From: Aromatoleum tolulyticum
Lineage (GTDB): Bacteria; Pseudomonadota; Gammaproteobacteria; Burkholderiales; Rhodocyclaceae
Assembly (NCBI RefSeq): GCF_900156155.1
Contig: NZ_FTMD01000007.1
Coordinates: 124,001-188,000, forward strand
Length of the DNA: 64,000 nucleotides
Direction of reading: 5' to 3'
The position numbers were made by a program, and so were the translations under genes. The notes under the pieces are model-generated. The model was not told where the DNA came from. It saw only the letters and a list, made by a program, of their open reading frames with translations, and did not search any database. Positions 8,448 through 18,178 of this stretch are shown piece by piece. Each line of letters opens with the position of its first letter. Position 1 is the first letter of the stretch.

Positions 8448-8557
8448 TCCTCCTTCCTCGGGGAGGGTGAAGCAGGGGTTTCGCGGAGCTCTGCTCCGCG
8501 CCTGCGAAACGGGTCAGCTGTGCAAAGCTGATCCTCCGCCGCGCAGCGACAGGAGGG
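8448..8557 (+). repeat. Structured intergenic repeat, copy A
   Basis: A roughly 110-base element filling the mobA-regulator gap, related to 15430-15538. It folds as hairpins: CGCGGAGC-TCT-GCTCCGCG (8482-8500, extendable by GTTTCG/CGAAAC) and TCAGCT-GTGCAA-AGCTGA (8514-8531). Compared with copy B, stem bases differ on both sides while pairing is kept, and the loop GTGCAA is identical. Its last bases AGGAGG (8551-8556) form the ribosome site of the gene starting at 8565 and can pair with CCTCC at 8533-8537. Confidence 0.75.
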
Positions 8558-8564
8558 TAGTTCA

Positions 8565-9488
8565 ATGAGCGCGCACGAGTCGCCAGTCGTCGAACACCTT
8601 GCGCCGCAGAGCCCCTGCCTCACCGCGAAGCAGGCGGCGGCCTATCTGCACCTCAACGAGAAGAAGCTCTACGAGCTCGCCAACAGCGGAGAAGTCCCGG
8701 CCGCGCGCGTCGGCGGCAAGTGGCTCTTTCCGCGGCGGCTCCTTGACGACTGGCTGCTCGAACAGGCGCACGGCGGCGTGCTCGCCGACCGGCTGCTGAT
8801 CGCCGGCGGCGACGACCCACTGCTCGCCGCGGCGGTGCGCGCACTGGCCGCCGAACTCGGCGCCGAAGCCTTCGTCGCCTACAGCCCGACTGCGACCCTG
8901 CCCGGCCTCGAACAGCTCGCGCGCCGCCGCGCCGACATCTCCGTCGTGCACTGGGGCGACGCGCAGCACAGCGCTGCCCTGCACGCCACGCTGCTGCGCG
9001 CCCACCCCGGCCACGCCCGCTGGACGCTGGTACGCATCGGCCAGCGCGAGCAGGGCGTGCTGCTGCGTCCCGGCCTCGGCATCGACCAGCTCGAGACGCT
9101 CGCCGCCTTCGACGTCCGCTGGGCGATGCGCGAAGCCGGTTCCGGCGCCGCGCACTTCCTCGCCTCGGCGCTCAAGGCGCGCGGCCTGCGCCCGCAAGAC
9201 TGCAGCGCCGTCGCGACGGTCGCCGGCGAGCGCGAAGCCGCGGCACTCCTCGTGCGCGACGCCGCCGACTGCACCCCCGGCACGCGCGCGACCGCGAGCG
9301 AATTCGGCCTCGACTTCCTGCCGCTGGGCTGGGAAGCGCTGGACCTCGCGCTGCCGAAGGAAATCTACTTCCGCCACCTCTTCCAGCGCCTGCTCGCGCG
9401 CCTCGGCAGCGCCGAGATGCGCGAACTCGCCGCCCAACTGGGCGGCTACGAACTTACGGCGCTGGGACGGGTGCTGGCTGCGTCCTGA
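8565..9488 (+). CDS. Transcriptional regulator: excisionase/MerR-type HTH fused to a periplasmic-binding-protein-like domain
   Basis: A 307-residue protein. Residues about 17-66 (LTAKQAAAYLHLNEKKLYELAN...GKWLFPRRLLDDWL) form an excisionase-type helix-turn-helix. Residues about 75-290 resemble the substrate-binding-like domain found in molybdate/tungstate-related regulators (the COG1910 type). There is no signal peptide, so the binding domain is cytoplasmic. A strong AGGAGG lies 8 bases before the ATG, donated by the preceding repeat. Position directly after fdhD-mobA suggests it senses molybdate or cofactor status and controls these genes. The ligand is inference. Confidence 0.8.
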   Translation: MSAHESPVVEHLAPQSPCLTAKQAAAYLHLNEKKLYELANSGEVPAARVGGKWLFPRRLLDDWLLEQAHGGVLADRLLIAGGDDPLLAAAVRALAAELGAEAFVAYSPTATLPGLEQLARRRADISVVHWGDAQHSAALHATLLRAHPGHARWTLVRIGQREQGVLLRPGLGIDQLETLAAFDVRWAMREAGSGAAHFLASALKARGLRPQDCSAVATVAGEREAAALLVRDAADCTPGTRATASEFGLDFLPLGWEALDLALPKEIYFRHLFQRLLARLGSAEMRELAAQLGGYELTALGRVLAAS

Positions 9489-9664
9489 TCGTCACGGCTT
9501 CCATCCCGTTCCGGCCAAGCGGAATCCGCATGGAGAGCGCGTGCATGCACCGCCAGTTTATCTTAATATCATTATTTCAAAGGCATTGACACGTACGACC
9601 GGAGAAGCTGCACATCACGCCGGAATCGACGTACGCGACACCCGCTCCTGCAGGAATCTCAACG

Positions 9665-10123
9665 ATGCGACTGTGCAGTTTCGAGTTGAACGACAATCCG
9701 ATGAGCGCCTTCTGCCTTGGGGGATTGTCGTTTGACGCGTTTTCCGGATCAGCCCCTCACGTCAATCGCCGGGAGTCGGCGTGCCTTGCGAATGCAGGGC
9801 CCATCCCCCCTGGAACCTATTACATCGTGGATCGGGAAGCCGGCGGCGTGCTCGGCACGCTTTGGAGTCGCATCAAGGGGCGTACCGATTGGTTTGCGCT
9901 CTATGCGGACGACACCCGAATCGATGACGTGACATACTGCAACGAGGTCGAGCGCGGAAACTTTCGGCTTCACCCCAAGGGACCGTACCGTATAAGCAAG
10001 GGTTGCATCGTCAGCGACAGGCCCGACGAATTCCATCACCTGCGCAACCTACTGCGAAGCCTGAAGCCGGTACCCGTTCGTGGCGGAGCCCTCAATGCCT
10101 ACGCCAAGCTGGTCGTACGATGA
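9665..10123 (+). CDS. DUF2778 / Tlde1-like L,D-transpeptidase-fold protein, putative antibacterial effector
   Basis: A 152-residue protein with the DUF2778 hallmarks: the LSFDAFSG block, GPIPPGTYYIVDRE (45-58) and the catalytic-type RLHPKGP...SKGCIV segment with His103 and Cys114. Tlde1 proteins of this family are type VI secretion effectors that cut or exchange D-amino acids on peptidoglycan stems. No signal peptide is seen, as expected for a T6SS-delivered protein. It overlaps the next small membrane gene by four bases (ATGA), the arrangement of effector-immunity pairs. GC is visibly lower than the flanks. No T6SS structural genes are in the window, so secretion is inference. Confidence 0.75.
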   Translation: MRLCSFELNDNPMSAFCLGGLSFDAFSGSAPHVNRRESACLANAGPIPPGTYYIVDREAGGVLGTLWSRIKGRTDWFALYADDTRIDDVTYCNEVERGNFRLHPKGPYRISKGCIVSDRPDEFHHLRNLLRSLKPVPVRGGALNAYAKLVVR

Positions 10124-10380
10124 AAAGACTTTCGTACGCCGTCTCTTGTCTCACGGCCTGGCTCGCCATTTCCGCACTGATTTCTCGCGCGTGGGTTACA
10201 AACCCGGAGATCTTTCCGTCCTTGCCCATGGCCCTGTGGCAATGGGCTGACTCGCATTATCAGGCCGCCAATGCTGAAGAGATCGGCGATCTCGAATTCA
10301 TCGTTACCTTCACGATCTCATCTGCAGCCGTCCTTCTCGCGTGGATCGGCACATATTGGGTGTGGCGAGGAAAGCGCTGA
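10120..10380 (+). CDS. Small two-helix membrane protein, candidate immunity partner
   Basis: An 86-residue protein. A hydrophobic segment at about 5-25 (signal anchor or signal peptide), a polar middle of about 35 residues and a second membrane helix at about 62-82 (FIVTFTISSAAVLLAWIGTYWVW) place the middle loop in the periplasm. Its ATG overlaps the stop of the DUF2778 gene, so the two are co-translated. Tlde1 effectors are neutralised by small membrane or periplasmic proteins, so immunity is a reasonable guess. I do not recognise the sequence itself. Confidence 0.6.
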   Translation: MKRLSYAVSCLTAWLAISALISRAWVTNPEIFPSLPMALWQWADSHYQAANAEEIGDLEFIVTFTISSAAVLLAWIGTYWVWRGKR

Positions 10381-10388
10381 ATCCATCC

Positions 10389-10643
10389 ATGGCGAACCGC
10401 TTCGACGCCTGGCTGACCCTCGGATTGGGCATTGCGTCACTCGCGTTCGTCGGATGGGTGAACGTCGATGCCCTCATCGAGGCATTCGGCGACGGCCCGC
10501 CCTATTACGGGCGTACGACGAACATGGACAAGTGGGAGAGTCCCCTGCCGATCCTGGCCATGATCGACCTCGTTGTCCTCGTCCTCGTGATCCCCGCCGT
10601 GCGCGGGTCGATCAAGTCACTCGTTGAATGCCTGGGTCGATAG
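10389..10643 (+). CDS. Small two-helix membrane protein
   Basis: An 84-residue protein beginning 8 bases after the preceding gene. Membrane helices at about 8-28 (WLTLGLGIASLAFVGWVNVDA) and 52-70 (LPILAMIDLVVLVLVIPAV) flank a polar loop containing GPPYYGRTTNMDKWE. The topology mirrors the preceding gene, so it could be a second immunity protein or a diverged duplicate, although sequence similarity between the two is low by eye. The function is not recognised. Confidence 0.55.
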   Translation: MANRFDAWLTLGLGIASLAFVGWVNVDALIEAFGDGPPYYGRTTNMDKWESPLPILAMIDLVVLVLVIPAVRGSIKSLVECLGR

Positions 10644-10647
10644 CGCC

Positions 10648-11271
10648 ATGTCCGCTGCGCTCGCCACGATCTGGATCCTGCACCTCATCGCCACGCTGAC
10701 GCCGGGCGCGAACACCGTGCTCGTGATGCAGGTCGCGGCCGGCGGCATGCGCGGTGCCGCGGCGCGCGCGGCCGCGGGCATCGCCACGGGATCTGTCGTC
10801 TGGGCGGCCCTCGCGGTATCCGGTGTCGGCGCCCTGTTGGACGCGTTTCCGCACGCCCGCGCGGCGATGCAGGCGGCGGGGGGCGTCTATCTGACGTGGC
10901 TGGGCGCGAAGTTCTGCCTGTCCGCCCGCGCGCGCGCGGCGCCGGATTGCGGCATCGGCCGGCACGAGCGCGCATTTCGCGTCGGCTTGCTGACCAATCT
11001 CACGAACCCGAAAGCCGTTGTGTTCTTCGGCAGCATTTTTGCGGCGGCGTTTCCCGCCGATCCGCCCCATTGGCTGGCCGGCGCAGCGGTCCTGATCGTC
11101 CTGCTGAACGCGATGAGCTGGTACGGGCTGGTCGCCTACCTGTTCTCACGCGGCCCGGTGCGGACTTGGTACGCCACGCACTGCCACCGCCTGTCCGCGG
11201 CGGTCGGCGTGATCCTGGGCGGAACGGGCTTGAAGCTGATCCAGCAAGCCTGCAGCGAGATCCGGCCCTGA
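10648..11271 (+). CDS. LysE/RhtB-family amino-acid exporter
   Basis: A 207-residue inner-membrane protein with the LysE-family signature LTPGANTVLVMQVAAGGMRGAAARAAAGIATG near the N-terminus, a YLTWLGAKFCL helix and NLTNPKAVVFFGSIFAAAF in the middle, with about six membrane segments. Family members export amino acids or homoserine lactones; the substrate cannot be told. ATG 10648 was chosen; a TTG eight codons upstream (10624) is open. It sits between the DUF2778 cluster and mobB and does not obviously belong with either. Confidence 0.88.
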   Translation: MSAALATIWILHLIATLTPGANTVLVMQVAAGGMRGAAARAAAGIATGSVVWAALAVSGVGALLDAFPHARAAMQAAGGVYLTWLGAKFCLSARARAAPDCGIGRHERAFRVGLLTNLTNPKAVVFFGSIFAAAFPADPPHWLAGAAVLIVLLNAMSWYGLVAYLFSRGPVRTWYATHCHRLSAAVGVILGGTGLKLIQQACSEIRP

Positions 11272-11289
11272 TCGGCCGCCCCCCCGTGA

Positions 11290-11793
11290 CTAGGCCCGAG
11301 CCATCCTGAACATGTAATCCACGACGAAATCGGCGACCGCCTGCGGGTCGTTGATGTCGAGCTGCGGCAGCGCGGTGTCGAGTTCGACGTCGGTCGCAAC
11401 CGCGACGATGTGCGGATCCTGCAGGTAGAACGGCGCCTCGCGCACTGCGGTGCGACGCACCTCGATCTTCGGGATCGACGCGTACTTGAAGCCCTCGACC
11501 AGCACGAGGTCGCAGGGCGAGAGTTTCTGCAGCAGCTCGTCCAGCGGCAGCTCGGGGTCGCCGCGCAGCTCGTGCATCAGCGACCAGCGCCGCCCCGAGC
11601 TGACCAGCACCTCGCGGCAGCCGGCGTTGCGGTGGCGCCACGAGTCCTTGCCCTCGTGGTCGATGTCGAACGTATGGTGCGCGTGCTTGATCAGCGACAC
11701 GTCGAGGCCGCGCCCGCACAGCACCGCGACGACCTTCTCGATCAGCGAAGTCTTGCCGCTGCCGGACCAGCCGGCGAATCCGATCACTTTCAA
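11290..11793 (-). CDS. mobB: Molybdopterin-guanine dinucleotide biosynthesis adaptor MobB
   Basis: A 167-residue P-loop GTPase that assists MobA in MGD formation. It begins [21 protein letters not shown], the Walker A of the family, and has [25 protein letters not shown], the typical MobB switch region. No ATG fits; the reading frame starts at a TTG (11793) immediately before K-V-I-G-F. It lies 34 bases downstream of the sigma-54 regulator on the same strand and may be read with it. It is separated from mobA by the DUF2778/LysE insert. Confidence 0.93.
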   Translation of the reverse strand: MKVIGFAGWSGSGKTSLIEKVVAVLCGRGLDVSLIKHAHHTFDIDHEGKDSWRHRNAGCREVLVSSGRRWSLMHELRGDPELPLDELLQKLSPCDLVLVEGFKYASIPKIEVRRTAVREAPFYLQDPHIVAVATDVELDTALPQLDINDPQAVADFVVDYMFRMARA

Positions 11794-11827
11794 TGCTCTG
11801 TCCTGTCTCACGGGCGTCGGCGCGCGC

Positions 11828-13216
<1,389 letters not shown>

Positions 13217-13316
13217 CGCTGTCCTTTTCATGTGTCGCCCGGTGTGCGCGGCCGCGCCGCACGCAGTTACATTTTGATAATAACCGAGTCGTCCGGGCCT
13301 GCGCCCCAACTACGCC

Positions 13317-15392
13317 TCACCAGCGCCGTAAAAACCCCGGGGCGCTCGGGGATTCGTCGTAACGCGGCTCGCGCCTCAGCCACAGCGCGAACTCCGTACC
13401 CTCGCCGGGCCGGCTGTCGACCACGATGCGGCCGCCGTAGCGTTCGACGATCGTGTAGCTGATCGACAGGCCCAGGCCGGTGCCGCTGCCCTTCTTGGTC
13501 GTGAAGAAGGGATCGAAGATGTGCGACAGGTCCTCCGGCGCGATGCCATGTCCGGTATCGCGCACCCGGATCACCGCGCCGACGGTCGCGCCGTCCTCGC
13601 TCCAGTCCGTCGTCGCGAGGCTCAGTCGCCCGCCGTCGGGCATCGCCTGCACGGCATTCACGATCAGGTTGATCAGCACCTGCTGCAGCTCGCTGCGGTT
13701 GATCTCGATGCGCGCCTTCGCCGCGAAGTCGGTCGCGACCTCGATCGCGCGGCGATCGAAGCTGTGCTGCGTGAGGAACAGGCAGTCGGCGACGACCTCG
13801 TTCACCTCCACCGCTTCGGCGTAGCCCGCGAACTCGCCCGGACGCGCGAACTGCAGCAGCTTCGTGACGATCTGGCGGATGCGGTCGGCCTGCTGGTGGA
13901 TCAGGCGGATCTCCTGGCGCACGGGCTCGGCCGCCGCCCCCAGCACGTCGCGCATCACGTCGAGGTTGCCCTGGATCACCGCGACCGGATTGTTGATCTC
14001 GTGCGCGACCCCCGCCGTCAGCTCGCCGATCGCCGCGAGCTTCTCGCTCATCACCAGCTGCTGCTGCGCACGTCGCAATGTCTCGTTGGCCTCGCTCAGT
14101 TCCACCGTGCGCTCGGCGACCTTGCGGTCGAGCTCATCGGCCCAGCGCTGCAGTTCCTCGCGCTTGGCCGACAGGGTGTCGAGGAGGTGGTCGAACTCGC
14201 CCGCCAGCCGCCCCAGCTCGTCGCGGCTCGCGACCTCACCGACGCGTGCGTCCGCTTCGCCCTGTTCGACACGCTGGATCACCGCGTTCATGCGCTCGAT
14301 CGGCCGGAACACGCTGCGCGCCCAGCGCAGGCTGAGCGCCGCGCCGGCCGCGCTGATGCCGATGAACAGCACGAACAGCGCCCCCATCGCCATGCGGCCC
14401 GCATCGCGGAAAGGCGCCTCGAGGAAGCCCACGTACAGCATCCCGACGCGCTCGCCGCGACCATCCGCGATCGGTTCGTAGCCCGAGACATAGTCGCCGT
14501 TCACGACGAAGGCCGCGCCCAGCCAGGTCTCGCCGCGCCCCAGCACATGGTCGCGCACCGCCTGCGACACGCGCGTGCCGAGCGCCCGCGTGTCGCCGAA
14601 CAGGCGCACGTTGGTGGCGATGCGGGTGTCGTCGAGGAACAGGGTGGCGGTCCCGCGGCTGCCGAGCGGCAGCGAGCCGTCGCGATAGACGATGGCGTTG
14701 ATGCGGTCGACCATCTCCAGATTGCCATTGAGCAGGACGCCGCCCTCGAGCACCCCCACGAGGTTGCGCTTTTCGTCATACACCGGTGCGGCGGCGTGGA
14801 TCACCAGTCCCCGATCCTCCGCCGTACGCGCATCGGGTGCCGCCGCGCGCGTTTCCACGAGCGGCAGCCAGGCGCGCTCGCGCAGGGCCGGGGACAAATA
14901 TTGGAGCGCGTCGGCGGAGAATCGTTCTACCGTCGTCAGCGCCGATCCGTGCAGCGCCGACGCGACCGCCGGCCAATCCAGGCGCGCGGCCGCCGCGCCC
15001 GCCAGCGGCTGCGATGCCGCCAGCGGACGGCCCTCGCGATCGAGCAGCAGCAGGAAGTCCAGCCGCCGCCCGGGGGCGAGTTCCGCCAGCAGCGTCGACA
15101 TCGCGGCCGGCGGTGCGGCCAGCGTTCCGACCACGCGGTGCGATTCGGCAAGCGCCTGCACGTCGTAGCCGACGCCGCTGCGCACGCGGTCGAAATACTC
15201 GTGCGCGGTGACGAGATCTGAGCTGATCTTGAAGTTGAGCAGGCGCTCGTAGGCCTCGTTGCCCCAGGTCCACACCAGCCCCAGCAGCACCGGCACGCCC
15301 ACCACCAGCGGGGCGAGCACCAGCACGAGCAGCTTGGCGCGGACCGAGCTGCGCAGCCTTTCGGTCCAGGGCGGGCGCGGTTGCCGAGACAT
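13317..15392 (-). CDS. Membrane sensor histidine kinase with periplasmic Cache-like domain and HAMP
   Basis: A 691-residue kinase. TM1 is at about 19-42 and TM2 at about 328-352. Between them lies a roughly 280-residue periplasmic sensor of double-Cache style (blocks RLDFLLLLDREGRPLA and GTATLFLDDTRIATNV). HAMP and a coiled coil follow to about 445. HisKA carries the phospho-His near 464 (GVAHEINNPVAVIQ) and the ATPase domain ends with DTGHGIAPE, FFTTKKGSGTGLGLS and GEGTEF. It is almost certainly the partner of the downstream NtrC-type regulator. The signal is unknown; Cache domains of this type often bind small organic acids. Confidence 0.93.
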   Translation of the reverse strand: MSRQPRPPWTERLRSSVRAKLLVLVLAPLVVGVPVLLGLVWTWGNEAYERLLNFKISSDLVTAHEYFDRVRSGVGYDVQALAESHRVVGTLAAPPAAMSTLLAELAPGRRLDFLLLLDREGRPLAASQPLAGAAAARLDWPAVASALHGSALTTVERFSADALQYLSPALRERAWLPLVETRAAAPDARTAEDRGLVIHAAAPVYDEKRNLVGVLEGGVLLNGNLEMVDRINAIVYRDGSLPLGSRGTATLFLDDTRIATNVRLFGDTRALGTRVSQAVRDHVLGRGETWLGAAFVVNGDYVSGYEPIADGRGERVGMLYVGFLEAPFRDAGRMAMGALFVLFIGISAAGAALSLRWARSVFRPIERMNAVIQRVEQGEADARVGEVASRDELGRLAGEFDHLLDTLSAKREELQRWADELDRKVAERTVELSEANETLRRAQQQLVMSEKLAAIGELTAGVAHEINNPVAVIQGNLDVMRDVLGAAAEPVRQEIRLIHQQADRIRQIVTKLLQFARPGEFAGYAEAVEVNEVVADCLFLTQHSFDRRAIEVATDFAAKARIEINRSELQQVLINLIVNAVQAMPDGGRLSLATTDWSEDGATVGAVIRVRDTGHGIAPEDLSHIFDPFFTTKKGSGTGLGLSISYTIVERYGGRIVVDSRPGEGTEFALWLRREPRYDESPSAPGFLRRW

Positions 15393-15429
15393 CAGCCCAC
15401 GCTCCGCGCGGAGCGAGCACGGGAAAGCG

Positions 15430-15538
15430 CTGTTCCTCCCCCTTCAAGGGGGGCGAAGCCGGGGTTTCGCGAAGCACCGCTTCGCGCCGGCTGAGCGGTC
15501 CGGCTGTGCAAAGCCGGACCCGGACGGTCAGGAGGGGG
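15430..15538 (+). repeat. Structured intergenic repeat, copy B
   Basis: A second copy of the element at 8448-8557, in the same orientation, lying between the kinase gene and htpX. Hairpins are CGCGAAGC-ACC-GCTTCGCG (15468-15486) and the 9-bp stem GGTCCGGCT/AGCCGGACC closing on loop GTGCAA (15498-15520). A third, CCCC-TTCAA-GGGG, is at the left end. The stems covary with copy A. It covers much of the 215-base gap between the kinase start and the htpX end. Confidence 0.75.
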
Positions 15539-15607
15539 ATGGGTTTCTGCCACGCGTGCTTGACGGTGCAGGACTCAATTTGACTCGCGTAATTGCGTAC
15601 TGAGTTA

Positions 15608-16456
15608 TTAGCCGCGGACCATCATCTCGCGCAGGCGCGCCACGCGCTCCTGCGTCGACGGGTGGGTCGAGAACAGGCCGCGCAGGCCGCCGCCCGACAG
15701 CGGGTTCATGATCATCATCTGCGCGGTCTCGGGATGCGCCTCGGCGGCGTGCATGGGGATACCGCGCGCGTAGGCGTCGATCTTCGCCAGCGCGCTCGCG
15801 AGCGCCTCGGGATCGCCCGAGATCTCGGCGCCGCCGCGATCCGCGCCGAACTCGCGGGTACGCGAGATCGCCATCTGGATGATCATCGCCGCCAGCGGCG
15901 CGAGGATCATCACGAGGATGGACAGCACCGGGTTGGGCCGCTCGTCGTCGCGGCTGCCGCCGAAGAACATGCCGAACTGCGCCAGCATCGAGATCGCGCC
16001 GGCCACCGTCGCCGACATCGTCGAGATCAGGATGTCGCGGTTCTTCACATGCGCGAGCTCGTGCGCCATCACGCCGCGCAGTTCGCGCTCGGACAGCATG
16101 CGGATGATGCCCGTGGTCGCCGCAACCGCCGCGTGGTCCGGGTTGCGCCCGGTCGCGAACGCGTTGGGCTGCTCCTCGTCGATGATGTACACCTTGGGCA
16201 TCGGCAGGCCGGCGCGCTGCGCGAGCCCGCGCACCATGTTGTACAGGTAGGGCGAGCTGGTCTCGTCGACCTGGCGCGCGTTGTACATGCGCAGCACCAT
16301 CTTGTCGGAGAACCAGTAGGCCCACACGTTCATCGCGCCGCCGAACACCAGCGCCATCAGCATGCCCTGCTTGCCGCCGAGCATGGCACCCACGGCACCG
16401 AACAGGGCGACGATACCTGCCATCAGGATCGAGGTCTTCAGCCAGTTGCCGAACAT
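15608..16456 (-). CDS. htpX: Membrane zinc metalloprotease HtpX
   Basis: A 282-residue M48-family protease of inner-membrane quality control. It has N-terminal hydrophobic helices (about 8-50), the zinc motif HELAH ([12 protein letters not shown], near residue 132), two further membrane segments ([16 protein letters not shown] and [18 protein letters not shown]) and the third-ligand motif REFGAD. The C-terminal [14 protein letters not shown] is also typical. Length matches the family (about 285). It acts with FtsH on misfolded membrane proteins. Confidence 0.96.
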   Translation of the reverse strand: MFGNWLKTSILMAGIVALFGAVGAMLGGKQGMLMALVFGGAMNVWAYWFSDKMVLRMYNARQVDETSSPYLYNMVRGLAQRAGLPMPKVYIIDEEQPNAFATGRNPDHAAVAATTGIIRMLSERELRGVMAHELAHVKNRDILISTMSATVAGAISMLAQFGMFFGGSRDDERPNPVLSILVMILAPLAAMIIQMAISRTREFGADRGGAEISGDPEALASALAKIDAYARGIPMHAAEAHPETAQMMIMNPLSGGGLRGLFSTHPSTQERVARLREMMVRG

Positions 16457-16553
16457 GTGCGTTTTCCTTCCTCAGTGATTGGGGTTGTCTGCCCCTATGT
16501 GGGGCCGGACGCCGCGGCTTCAATGCGGGGCGGGGATTTCTCCCCGCGCGCCT

Positions 16554-17516
16554 TCAGCTCCCGCTGCCGAAGCGTTCGCCTGCACTGACCGGGAATCCGC
16601 GCAGAAATTCCCCGGCGGGCATGCGCCGGCTGCCCGGCTTCTGCAGTTCGACGAGGCGCAGCGCCCCTTCGCCGCAGGCAACGACGACCCCGGACTCGTC
16701 CGCCGACAGCACCGTGCCCGGCGCGCCGGATCCGGCAACGGGCTCCGCGCGCCAGATCTTCACGGCGACGTCGCGCAGCGTGCCGACCGCGCCCGGGAAG
16801 GGATTGAACGCACGCACCGCGCGCCCGATCTCCACTGCCGGACGATGCCAGTCGATCGCCGCCTCCGCCTTGCCGATCTTCGCCGCGTAGGTCACGCCGG
16901 CCTCGGGCTGCGGCTCGGCCTTCAGCGTGCCCTGCGGCAGCGCGCGCAACGCCTCGACGACCATCTCCGCGCCCAGCGCCGCAAGGCGGTCGTGCAGGGT
17001 CGCCGTCGTGTCGTCGGGGCCGATCGCCAGCGAGCGCTTCATCAGCATCGCGCCGGTGTCGAGGCCCTCGTCCATCTGCATGATCGTGATGCCGGTCTCG
17101 GCGTCGCCCGCCTCGATCGCGCGATGGATCGGTGCCGCGCCGCGCCAGCGCGGCAGCAGCGAAGCGTGGATGTTGATGCAGCCCAGGCGCGGCAGTTCCA
17201 GCACCGCGGGCGGCAGCAACAGGCCGTAGGCCGCGACGACGAGGATGTCCGGCGCGCACGCCACGAGCGCCGCACGCTGCTCCTCGCTGCGCAGCTTCTC
17301 CGGCTGGTCGACGGCGATGCCGTGCGCGAGCGCGACCTGCTTCACCGGGCTCGCGGTGAGCTTCATGCCGCGCCCGGCGGGGCGGTCGGGCTGGGTCAGC
17401 ACCAGCGGCACCGCGAAACCCGCGGCGAGGATCGCCTCCAGCGCCGCGGCGGCGAACTCCGGCGTGCCCGCGAAGGCGACGCGGAGCGAGCTACGCGAGG
17501 GGGCGGCCGCGCTCAC
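16554..17516 (-). CDS. fmt: Methionyl-tRNA formyltransferase
   Basis: A 320-residue enzyme that formylates initiator Met-tRNA using 10-formyl-THF. Motifs are [16 protein letters not shown] at the N-terminus, the catalytic [16 protein letters not shown] loop and [11 protein letters not shown], followed by the C-terminal OB-like domain. The start is a GTG at 17516 that overlaps the def stop (GTGA), the standard def-fmt coupling. Continuing the frame upstream gives only sequence antisense to, or out of frame with, def. Confidence 0.97.
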   Translation of the reverse strand: MSAAAPSRSSLRVAFAGTPEFAAAALEAILAAGFAVPLVLTQPDRPAGRGMKLTASPVKQVALAHGIAVDQPEKLRSEEQRAALVACAPDILVVAAYGLLLPPAVLELPRLGCINIHASLLPRWRGAAPIHRAIEAGDAETGITIMQMDEGLDTGAMLMKRSLAIGPDDTTATLHDRLAALGAEMVVEALRALPQGTLKAEPQPEAGVTYAAKIGKAEAAIDWHRPAVEIGRAVRAFNPFPGAVGTLRDVAVKIWRAEPVAGSGAPGTVLSADESGVVVACGEGALRLVELQKPGSRRMPAGEFLRGFPVSAGERFGSGS

Positions 17517-18016
17517 GCGGTGATCCGCGCTTTTTTCGCCAGCCGCGTCTTGATGCGGTTGAGCTTGAGCGGCGACAGGTATTCGACGAAGACCTTGCCT
17601 TCGAGGTGGTCGAGTTCGTGCTGGATGCACACCGCCAGCAGGCCGTCGGCCTCCAGCTCGAAGGGCTTGCCGGCGGCGTCGAGCGCCTTCACGCGCACGC
17701 GCTCGGCGCGACGCACGCTCTCGTAGATGCCGGGCACCGACAGGCAGCCTTCCTCGCCGATATGCTCGCCGGACTTCTCGACGATCTCGGCGTTGATGAA
17801 CACGCGTAGGTCGGAGCGGTCCTCGCTGACGTCGATCACCACCACCCGCTTGTGCACATCCACCTGCGTCGCGGCGAGCCCGATACCGGGCGCCTCGTAC
17901 ATCGTCTCGGCCATGTCCTGGACGAGCTGGCGAATCGAATCGTCCACCTGCGCGACCGGGGCGGCGCGCGTGTGCAAACGGGGGTCGGGATAGCGAAGGA
18001 TCGGTAATAGCGCCAT
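17513..18016 (-). CDS. def: Peptide deformylase
   Basis: A 167-residue metalloenzyme that removes the formyl group from nascent proteins. All three family motifs are present: GIGLAATQ (about 45-52), EGCLS with the metal Cys (about 89-93) and QHELDH with the two metal His (about 132-137). It is the first gene of the def-fmt pair and is divergent from the LysM gene, with a 162-base gap between them that must hold both promoters. Confidence 0.98.
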   Translation of the reverse strand: MALLPILRYPDPRLHTRAAPVAQVDDSIRQLVQDMAETMYEAPGIGLAATQVDVHKRVVVIDVSEDRSDLRVFINAEIVEKSGEHIGEEGCLSVPGIYESVRRAERVRVKALDAAGKPFELEADGLLAVCIQHELDHLEGKVFVEYLSPLKLNRIKTRLAKKARITA

Positions 18017-18178
18017 AAATGCTTGCCGGGTTAAGTCATTACGTGCAGAATTTCAAGTGCTTTGGCATGCTGTCGGGGTCGCCCCGGCATTCGAATCGAG
18101 TCTGCGGATTGGATCCCTCGACCGGCGGAACGCGTTCCGGTAGCGGAAAATCCGGTCCGTTCCAATCGGAAGCGAGCG

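Noticed and set aside
9541-9735. 64-codon frame before the DUF2778 gene
   Set aside because: No ribosome site, no recognisable sequence, overlaps the DUF2778 start in another frame; treated as leader sequence.
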